Source: Adiantum capillus-veneris
Taxonomy: Eukaryota; Streptophyta; Polypodiopsida; Polypodiales; Pteridaceae
Reading direction: 5' to 3'
Length of the DNA: 64,000 nt
Assembly (NCBI GenBank): GCA_014529385.2
Contig: CM043966.1
Coordinates: 86,706,087 to 86,770,086, forward strand
Part shown: piece after piece, positions 56,516 to 64,000 of the stretch
Layout: the number at the start of each line of letters is the position of its first letter
How positions within the stretch are numbered: the stretch's first letter is position 1
The notes under the pieces: generated by a model
Seen by the model: the letters and a program-made list of their open reading frames with translations, nothing else
What the model was told of the DNA's origin: nothing
Database searches by the model: none
Program-made: the position numbers and the translations under genes

Positions 56516-57144
56516 TGTATGCAATGATTGCTACTCGCCCAGACATTGCATTTGCAATGGGAGTAGTAAGTCGATACATGTCAAACCCAGGCAAGAAACA
56601 TTGGGAGGTAGTGAAAGGAATATTGAAATACCTGAAAGCTACAAAGAGTATGCGTATATGCTATGGGAGTCAGGAGCTAAGTGTAGTAAAGGGTTTCACA
56701 AACTCAGATTATGCAGGTGACTTAGACAACTGAAGGTCTACATCAGGGTATGTCTTTACATTGGCTGGTGGAGCAGTATCATGGCATTCCAGAATACAAG
56801 ATTGTGTTACTCAGTCTACTACAGAGGCTGAATATGTTGCAACATCACAGGCATGCAAAGAATCAATTTGGCTTAATCGACTAGTAACAGATTTGGGAAT
56901 CAAAGAAGAGATGCCTGTGTTATATTGTGATAATCAAAGTGCTATACAATTGGCTCACAATCCAGTTTATCACTCAAAGACAAAGCATGTGGATGTGAAG
57001 TATCATTTCATCAGGGAAATGCTCAAGGATAAGCAACTTCAACTTGTCAAAGTTCACACCACAGAAAATCCTGCTGATCTACTTACAAAAGGGCTTCCCT
57101 CAAAGAGCTTTGCGCATTTTCGCAAGCAATTAGGTGTAGGGTAG
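56452..57144 (+). pseudogene. copia family B pol: RT end and RNase H
   Basis: After the frameshift the reading continues EEEQAKMDKIPYASTVG, RPDIAFAMGVVSRYMSNPGKKHW, and TNSDYAGD, then a TGA at 56731-56733 (CGA expected) before RSTSGYVF. RNase H follows with WHSRIQDCVTQSTTEAEYVA, LYCDNQSAIQLAHNPVYHSK and TENPADLLTKGLP, giving its D-E-D-D set. It ends at 57144, about 75 bases before the polypurine tract. Confidence 0.93.
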
Positions 57145-57215
57145 TACATCACTTCTCTACATCTCTTGTATATTAGCTTGTATAGTAGCTTCTCTCACAC
57201 TTAAAGTACCACATT

Positions 57216-57233
57216 GGACTTTAAGTGAAAGGT
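57216..57233 (+). promoter_or_regulatory. polypurine tract of copia family B
   Basis: AAGTGAAAGG-type purine run immediately before the 3' LTR; somewhat interrupted by pyrimidines. Confidence 0.65.
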
Positions 57234-57425
57234 TGTTGGGGTATAAAGCCCAATGTGGTCGTCCAGGTAAGTGGACAGGCCGCCAAGTATGTACACATAT
57301 TCTTTTGTTAAAACCTAATAAGAACTCACTATGCTCTACACATTACAGTAGAGCGAGTTCACCATATCGTCGTGCTCTTCTTCTCGCACTCTTTCTCGAG
57401 TCGCACTTCCGCTCGTACTCCTTCA
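57234..57425 (+). repeat. 3' LTR of copia family B
   Basis: 192 bp, differs from the 5' LTR by about seven substitutions and a 4-bp GGTA indel. Confidence 0.95.
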
Positions 57426-57430
57426 TCTTG
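57426..57430 (+). repeat. target-site duplication TCTTG, right
   Basis: Identical to 51872-51876. Confidence 0.92.
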
Positions 57431-57806
57431 CCAAGCACATTTTCCATTATAAATGGAGTGTAAAAGCAATCAAGAGAAAAACCAAAGGAATTGGAAGGTT
57501 GCACCATTAACATCTATCATAGTTTTTCAAAAACAGCTTTAAAGAGGGGACGATGGCTTAGTAGTGTTTGATGTCACTGAAGAAGATGAGTTGAGATTCT
57601 TTATCCAAGGAGGGGCATTTTGAGCTACACCTTGAGAGGATAAAATGTCATCAAAATTTCTACCTTTGTAGCTATGGAACGTTTTTTTTTTTAATTAGCC
57701 TCTTGCTATTGGATGGTAATCTTGATTTTTTGTTATTATCAAGCTCTAGTGGTGGTTTCTAAGTGTATTAAGTGACGATGTAGCTATCTATTCTTGGGTG
57801 ACTCTT

Positions 57807-57822
57807 TATATATATATATATA

Positions 57823-57904
<82 letters not shown>
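57807..57904. repeat. (TA)n then (GA)n microsatellite
   Basis: TA repeat interrupted once by TGTC, followed directly by a GA repeat. Confidence 0.97.
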
Positions 57905-57907
<3 letters not shown>

Positions 57908-58339
57908 CTTCATATAAGTAATTCTCTTGGCCATGTCAAGTGAACGAAAGCACTAGTGAAGTAGTTTCTTTGTAACACCATGTTGCATGGTCCATTGTGT
58001 GTTCTACAAATTCACTTTTCGAGGCCACTTGTAGTGCTCAAAAAAAACCTGGGTTTAGTGTAATCCTATCTACAAAGTTTGGATTTATCTATAAAATTTA
58101 AATGTGAAGGTAGAAAAACTACAAAATCAGAGAGATTTAGTGTAAAAATCTTCAAAATTAATCAATTTACCTTTCCAATTTCTCATATGCAGGTTTGCCA
58201 AGTTTTTGGAAAAAAAAAAAAGATGAAGTATTGGAGTGAGCCTAGCCACCTTCCAATATCAAACTCTATAGTGGAGACTCTGCAGCAAAGCATGGTCATT
58301 TGCTAATGATGGTGTTGATAGTTATTCTTTGGGTTACAA

Positions 58340-58342
<3 letters not shown>

Positions 58343-58387
<45 letters not shown>

Positions 58388-58406
58388 GAGACACACACAC
58401 ACACAC
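58343..58406. repeat. (CT)n then (AC)n microsatellite
   Basis: CT repeat followed by ACAGAG and an AC repeat. Confidence 0.97.
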
Positions 58407-59967
58407 GGTGTGCATAGCTCACTTGGGTAGGTTTGCTCGGTTTTCAGTTTACTCGGTGTTTTGTAGAACTCGTTGGCAACTACCATGATTAATTGAGATG
58501 AGTCCAATTTTGTGTTTTTGGCCAAGTACATTCCGGTTTTTTACCAACAGCCTTAATCAATGGATAACATACTAAAGGTAAATCTAGTGAGTGTCAACTG
58601 AGCACCTAAAATGCACTCTGTGCATCTTCAAACTAGAACAATCAGTAACTCTCCGGCATATACTGAGCTTACCCATAAAAACTGTAACCAGATTCCCAAT
58701 GCTGCTACATCCAATACTTAAGGAACCTACAGACTGATCTTGTCGTAGACCTTGTCGCATAATTAGGAATAGAGGCTTCATTGCATATTGCGAAGTGACT
58801 TCACAACCTTTTGCACTTGAAGATGTACCCCCATTAGTCTTAGGAGAGTGAAGCAAAGGCAAACGAGCTCCTATTTGGTGAAGGCAAAAAAGAGTTCATA
58901 TTTGATGAGAACTCTGTTGTAAGCGTTGGCACGGGTAATAGCAAGCTCAGAATGCTTTAAGATTGCAACCCATTGCTACTTCAGACAACATTAAAGCTTT
59001 GCTTTAATCCAACAACCACATGCCCAAATGATTAATACTGTCCTATCTTATTGACAAGAATCGGATGTTGACTAGCATGTAAATTGCAACCTTGGCGATA
59101 GGGTAAAGGTCCCAAGTTAAGGACACTCAAATCTTGTGCCAAATATTCTCTCACCAAAGGAAATTTATGGCTAATTTGCTTTGCCTCATCATGGAGATTC
59201 AATATAGACAAGCTTTGAATGACACAAATCCATATACAGAAACATGCAAGAAGATTGAATTTCTCTTGCAGAAAAGTAAAATAGCTTCATGAAGGCATGT
59301 TGGTATCACATAGCTACCAATTAAAAGGCTACTTTTAAAAGGAGAGATAACCTTTCACCACACTTGGAGGGCTTAAAAAAACGCGAGCGATGAGTCCTTA
59401 CTGTCCAGAATGCAACTTATACCTCATCAATCTGATTCTAAACAGAAATTAAAAAGCGTGGTTGAAACACAGAGTTCTGCCATAAGTCAGCTGCATTATT
59501 ATAGTGGCCAAGGGTGTATGGGCCCTCCATAATGTGTCACGATTCTCAAACTTCAACCTTAGAGACAGCCCTCATATACACCAACATACACCAGACAAAA
59601 CCACTCCTCTGTGACCATACAATGCAATTAACATTCACATACAACATTCGACATCCTAGCTCACGTACAGGGCTTACACTCCCCATCAAAGAGACGACTA
59701 CCTTCACAAAATGTCAACAAATTGTATGAACAGACTACTGCATATGCACACCCACACATCTTCATGCATGCATATACTGCATTGCGACAAGGAGCAACTC
59801 CATAATTTCTGGTACATAATTTCTCGCAGATATTGCACAATGGCGATTCTGGCCGCTACATGCATAGTGACAAGGAGCAAGTCCATAACTTCTGCTACAT
59901 AATTTTTCTCACAGATATTGCAGAATGGCTATTCTGGTAGGATACGTTTGAAGTCCCTCCCCTCAAC

Positions 59968-60012
<45 letters not shown>

Positions 60013-60506
60013 ACACACCTACAGATTCTTGTCGGCACTCTGTATAAGGCTAAGGCATGTAAGCGATAGCATGACACCACACTCTCGCCGCAAGGAAACC
60101 CTAGTTCTTCGACGATCCTACTCCTTATATGCTGGCGCTGGGCAGCCTTGCAAGCAAATTTCTGATCAGTGCTTGCACGAAGCGTTTCGGCTCATAAAAC
60201 CAGAAATGTGTCAGTGACAGAAGGTACCAGGCCCACCATCTCACGATCATGATGATGATGATGGTAAAGAGGCGGCACCTTCCACTGCCCTTCCTCTTTC
60301 CAATCCTTGCCAAAACTTCCCCTGCAAACAGCCCATTCGCAGACTCTCTCTCTCTCTCTCTCTCTCGCCCGAGCGCCTGGTCCTCTTTCTCGAGAATCGT
60401 GGTCTCGACATTTGCCTAAATGTGCTTTTATGGCCTGCCATCACCCTGACCCAAAGGGATGAGGCCTTAGTGATACCTCCCCTTTAAAAAGAAAAGGTTA
60501 TTTTTT

Positions 60507-61005
60507 AAAGGGAAAATTACCAAAATATTCCTTTAACTTGTGGAAATTCCCAAAATACCCATCAAATTTCAAAAATTCCCAAAATAGCCTTGTATCTAAT
60601 TTGGTCGGATTATTCGAGAATCCCTAATCTTTATTCCTTTTTAACAATTGAGATCCATTTTTGAGTGCTTAGCATGTAATTTATCACAAATTACCTCACC
60701 AAAAAAGGCGATTATGTCTAAAAATAATGAAGCGTTTCATCTCCAAAGCCTACATAACCAACTCAAATTCTAGTTTTAGCAGCTTGTATCGATAGACAAT
60801 CACTCTTGTTATGAATAGCTACAAACTTTTTTATCTTTAGAGAAATTTAATCTCACGACCGGAGGTATTTGGGAATTTTGAAAAAATTGAAGGGCATTTT
60901 GGACATTCATGAAAAAATATTGGGGGTATTTTGGGATTTTTTGAAATTTGAGGGGTATTTTGGGAATTCTCATAAATCAGAGGGGTACTTTGGTAATTTC
61001 CCCTT
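60507..61005. mobile_element. foldback (MITE-like) repeat with ~87-bp arms
   Basis: The left arm (60507-60592, GGGAAAATTACCAAAATATT, then TTCCCAAAATACCC) is the complement of the right arm (about 60920-61005, GGTATTTTGGGAATT ... CTTTGGTAATTTCCCC). Within the arms the phrase ATTCCCAAAATACCCxTCAAATTTCAAAA is partly repeated. The outer flanks 60468-60510 and 61040-61093 share GTGATACCTC...AGGTTATTTTTT, a diverged direct repeat. No coding capacity. It fits a non-autonomous DNA element. Confidence 0.65.
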
Positions 61006-61224
61006 TTTTTGAAAATAATCATTTTTTTATTGGTTGGTGGTGATACCTCTGCTTTCTGCTAATGAAAAAGGGAAGGTTATTTTTTTTAAATGGTAACTTT
61101 CTAATCAGTTGGGGAGACAAAAGGCTATCACTACAAGAACTAGCAAATTTTCACATCCCCAATTGAATCATGGAGAGGAGACTCATGAGTTATCTCTACT
61201 TCTCTATCTCTATCTCTCTATCTC

Positions 61225-61380
61225 TATCTACATTATAGTATAATGGCTAAATGATCCCCTTCACACGTATCGACATATGCGAGCACCTTCAGCTTTACAA
61301 TGGCAACAGGAAAATTGGGAGCATGCAAAAAAATTTGAATTTGAGGGCCCACTTGAAAGAGAGGAAAGCAAAATCAGAAG
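61225..61380 (+). repeat. ~150-bp direct repeat, copy 1
   Basis: ATACTATAG-type start, then ATGATCCCCTTCACACGT, CACCTTCA and TTTACAATGG...AAATTTGAATTTGAG words recur at 62275-62425 with moderate divergence. Confidence 0.75.
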
Positions 61381-61606
61381 CACCCTCCACTCAAAACTTC
61401 AAATTGTGAAGGTGAAACTAGACGCCTCAAGGTCTAAAGCAAAGGATCTCTATTTGGCTTTGACACAAGCTGAAGCAAAAGTTGTTAAAGGGAAGACCCT
61501 TATCGGTTCTCTGCAAGAAGATGTCACGATGATCCACAGTCGCACTACTACGGTAGATGCCAAATTTTTAGCACAAATCTCCAAGTCCCTTTGTAACGCA
61601 AGCTGA
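61277..61606 (+). other. coiled-coil ORF, unidentified
   Basis: A 109-codon frame rich in Lys, Glu, Ala and Leu with heptad-like spacing (VKVKLDASRSKAKDLYLALT, QAEAKVVKGKTLIGSLQEDV). Similar coiled-coil wording continues downstream past stops (QIEMMKVEKQAF near 61615). No family recognised. Its first codons overlap the first copy of a ~150-bp direct repeat. Confidence 0.35.
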
Positions 61607-62274
61607 AGCACAGATTGAGATGATGAAGGTTGAGAAACAAGCCTTTTAAGAGGAACTATCTTAGGCGCATGTGCTAAATTCCACTAAAGATGCAAAGGCC
61701 AAAGAGTGCATTGAACAACTCTCTCTTTGAAGCAAGTTGAAGCAAACCTAGAAGTCGTATATGTGGAGAAGAGGGCATCACAAAAGAAGCCATCACAATA
61801 GATATGCGGGGCCATTTTGGCCTTCCTTCACAAGCATTCCAAGGCAAAAGGGGAGGAGGGCTTGCTTTTGAGGAGGAAATTAGAAAACCAAAAGACATCT
61901 TCCTTGCGCTCGATTAGGTGGAGCACTGGAGACCATGAAAACATCACTGAAGCAAGCTTTGCACTGTGCAGAGATGGTGGAGGCTTGCAAGTTATCCGCA
62001 AAAATTAAGTTGAGGAGGTTGAGAGAATGAGAGCATCGGCAAAAAGAGAGAGCTTTGGTGTACATGACTCAACAGAACCTTGATGCTAAGAATCCCTTCA
62101 TGGACATCAAACCACCGCCATCATCAGTGCCTCCAAAGCCACATTGTGAGCCTTTAGGGAATGTGCTTAATATCAAAATCTTTACAGCAAGGACCAAAAC
62201 CTTAGTTTGTATTAGGACTCATAGGTTGAAGAAAACCAATATTACAAATTTCTTTGCATTTTATTAGCATCATC
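61607..62274. other. decayed extension of the coiled-coil ORF, no gene
   Basis: Fragments of Lys/Glu-rich reading continue in changing frames to about 62020. Nothing else recognised. Confidence 0.4.
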
Positions 62275-62425
62275 ATATATACTATAGTAAAATGGTGGTG
62301 AAGTGATCCCCTTTAGACATGTCGATATATTCACCCACCTTCACATGTTACAATGGAAAGGGAAAAACTGGGAGTGTGCAACAAATTTGAGTTTGAGTGC
62401 CCACTGGAAGGTAAGGCCCGCTTGA
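62275..62425 (+). repeat. ~150-bp direct repeat, copy 2
   Basis: Second copy of the repeat at 61225; it ends close to a polypurine-like tract and the LTR that follows. Confidence 0.75.
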
Positions 62426-62460
62426 AGATAAGGCTAGGAGATAAGGTTGACTGATCATAA

Positions 62461-62473
62461 TTTGGAGGGGAGT
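62461..62473 (+). promoter_or_regulatory. polypurine-like tract before an LTR
   Basis: TTTGGAGGGGAGT directly precedes TGTTACGAG at 62474. Confidence 0.45.
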
Positions 62474-63145
62474 TGTTACGAGACTGGGCACCCTCCTGTT
62501 GTAGTGGTTAGCTGCAATTGGGATAGCTGGCGTAATGGTTAATTATGTGCTGTCTATTTATTTTCTAATTGAGTTGATGATGATTTTGTAGAGTGGAATG
62601 CGGGGAGTTGATGAAGAGGCGACGGCAATTAATCTTGGCCATTTTATATTTGCACAGTATCTTAGAACATCATTTCAATAAGCCACTATGGCTCTGTAAA
62701 TAGTTGTAGTGGGAACTCCCCTTATGGGTCATGCAAGAACTAATGAGCTTCACTCATTTGCAAAAGTAAAGTGGTTGTAAAAGAGGGGCCTCAATTTTTG
62801 GCACCTTAAACTCAAAGTAATATATTAAATACCAACTCCACAAGAGAGGTGCCGTGGAGTTTGGGGCTAGATTTAGGCCTTTCTCTTGCAGATTCTCTTC
62901 TCTACTCTCTTAAGCTATGGTTATTTTGATGTGTACTCTGTAATCTAGTCTCCATCTCTTACACCTCCTTACAAGCATGTCTATGTCAATTCTATGTTTA
63001 CTGTGTGTGTGTGTGTGTGTGTGTCATAGTTTAGGTGAGTGTGTGTGCTTGGAAATTGGAAGAAGAGGTGGACAGGTTGATGGTGATTGCTTGGAAGCTT
63101 GTGTTGAATAGTTTAAGCGGTCGATCTCCCCCTCTTCTCCCAACA
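62474..63145 (+). repeat. LTR of an unidentified LTR retroelement (672 bp)
   Basis: Starts TGTTACGAGACTGGGC, ends CTTCTCCCAACA, and is followed after one base by an exact initiator-Met primer site, which makes it a 5' LTR. A (GT)n tract lies at 63002-63024. The internal region after it (63159 to about 63438) has no gag-like frame, and further foreign-looking sequence starts near 63439. Confidence 0.75.
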
Positions 63146-63146
63146 G

Positions 63147-63158
63147 TGGTATCAGAGC
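63147..63158 (+). promoter_or_regulatory. primer binding site, initiator-Met tRNA
   Basis: TGGTATCAGAGC, identical to the site at 52067-52078. Confidence 0.88.
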
Positions 63159-63438
63159 ATCAAGGTTCGATTTAATCGGCATCAAAATTACCTTCAAGAA
63201 GGAATTCCTCGAATCGACAAACTCCAATTTGCAATTCATCGATTTGCAAATCAAAGATTCAAGAATTCGTGGCAATTCAAGAATTTAATCGGTCGAATTT
63301 GCAAAGAAAATTTTGCTTGGTCGTTAATCAGCGGCGAATCGGCACCTAATCGAGTAAGAGTCGAACGAGCAAGGAATTTTGAAGAGATTGAAGAAGCGGT
63401 GCTCAAGAACGAAATTAAAAGAACGAAGATGGTGATGG

Positions 63439-63728
63439 TGTTAACCCTCACGGCACACGGACACCCTATGATCTATAAACGTTGTATTATTTAGAGTCAG
63501 GTACCGGGCTTGTCGGTCCAATAGGGAAAGGTAGAGTGATCGCCGATGAGAGGCGCACTCTAACACGAACATGCTAGGGTTAGTTGGCTAAGCATGGGCG
63601 CCCAAGTGTGAATGGGGTGAGCTCCTATAAAAGCCAACTAAACCTAATTTTTACTCATTCTCTCATTTGTGCAATAGAAGAGTGCTCTTGCTCCATCTCC
63701 ATCTCCATCTTCTTCTTCTTCACCTCCT

Positions 63729-63768
<40 letters not shown>

Positions 63769-64000
63769 GGAGAGTGTGTGTGCGATCGAGCATTACGAAG
63801 GCACGACGGCGGCGAAGCGGTTGAGCGCGGCACGACTGCAGCTTCTTCTTCATCGCGGCGAGGAATCCACCATGAAGGCGAGCGTAGAGCGGTGAGTGAC
63901 ACACCCTTTGCTTTCTTGAGCTTGCTAGTTTAGGCTTGTTGTGTGCTTGGAGCCATTTGTGGCTCGCACACGGTGTATTGGCAAGTCCCTTGCTTCGACA
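63439..64000 (+). other. possible start of another LTR or a promoter
   Basis: From TGTTAACCC at 63439 the sequence changes character. A TATA-like TATAAAAG at 63626-63633 is followed by a CT-rich leader and a GT/GA microsatellite (63730-63775). It could be the 5' LTR of an element running off the window or the promoter of a host gene; the data here cannot decide. Confidence 0.35.

Larger units (their letters stand above)
51877..57425 (+). mobile_element. Ty1/copia element (family B), structurally complete
   Basis: LTRs at 51877-52064 (188 bp) and 57234-57425 (192 bp), TG...CA ends, perfect 5-bp target duplication TCTTG, an initiator-Met primer site, gag, protease, integrase, RT and RNase H on the plus strand. 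I count seven substitutions and a 4-bp indel between the LTRs, so it is a fairly young insertion. Coding lesions (two stops, one frameshift, a lost integrase catalytic Glu) make it non-autonomous. Its LTRs do not match family A. Confidence 0.96.
57431..60500. other. no firm gene; microsatellites and an 86-bp duplication
   Basis: (TA)n/(GA)n at 57807-57904, (CT)n/(AC)n at 58343-58406, (CT)n at 59967-60010 and 60344-60366. An 86-bp imperfect tandem duplication starts at about 59782 and 59868. A minus-strand frame at 58584-58862 (includes GCEVTSQYAMKPLFLIMRQG) looks coding and follows a possible splice acceptor, but I do not recognise it. On the minus strand near 60320 an ATG reading MGCLQGKFWQGLERG follows a GA-rich leader; this could be the 5' end of a gene but I cannot extend it. 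Confidence 0.45.

Noticed and set aside
60247-60444. Candidate myristoylated protein start MGCLQGKF on the minus strand
   Set aside because: Attractive GA-rich leader, but no continuation into a recognisable protein was found, so it was not called as a gene.

Overview
This is a transposon-rich stretch of a land-plant nuclear genome. It has no prokaryotic gene layout, ribosome-binding sites or operons. The land-plant call rests on a decayed copy of an LHCB6/CP24-like chlorophyll a/b antenna gene, plant-type Ty1/copia and Tat-lineage Ty3/gypsy elements, a CACTA transposon with a tnp2 transposase, and dense (GA)n/(CT)n tracts. A fern or another large-genome plant is possible, but the sequence does not settle the species. 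I found no intact host gene; every coding region I recognise is a transposon part or a broken copy.

1-18.9 kb: the 3' end of a copia element (LTR 1028-1404, carrying a 148-bp internal duplication), an LHCB6-like pseudogene (minus, 1640-2262), a tRNA-derived SINE (minus, ~7.0-7.2 kb), unidentified gene remnants, a Ulp1-protease-like remnant (minus, 11.4-12.8 kb), a histone-H3-family pseudogene (minus, 13.3-13.7 kb), a foldback repeat (13.7-14.3 kb) and a dyad-rich tandem repeat (14.4-15.0 kb).

18.9-37.4 kb: nested insertions. A ~150-bp AT-rich tandem array (19.1-20.33 kb, resuming at 36.8 kb) is split by a copia element on the minus strand (20335-36799, same family as the element at position 1). 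That copia is itself split inside its reverse-transcriptase gene by an 11.3-kb Ty3/gypsy element (21838-33134) with 2.7-kb LTRs and a second, archaeal-type RNase H domain, the mark of the Tat lineage. The two copia halves join in frame across the gypsy.

37.4-48.9 kb: remnants of an unidentified transposase-like gene (minus, 37.9-40.6 kb), then a complete 6.4-kb CACTA element (41998-48382) with 14-bp terminal inverted repeats, a 3-bp ACA target duplication, subterminal TAGCGACG-type repeats and a decayed tnp2 gene plus a second ORF. It sits just inside a further minus-strand LTR retroelement (LTR 48519-48935).

48.9-64 kb: an apparently gene-free stretch with G4/C-run tracts and a small foldback element; a structurally complete copia of a second family (51877-57425, 5-bp TSD TCTTG, iMet-type primer site); microsatellites; a foldback/MITE-like repeat (60.5-61.0 kb); a coiled-coil ORF; and an LTR (62474-63145) followed by a tRNA-iMet primer site. 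Many inactivating lesions in these elements are C-to-T or G-to-A changes (for example CGA to TGA), as expected for silenced, methylated DNA.
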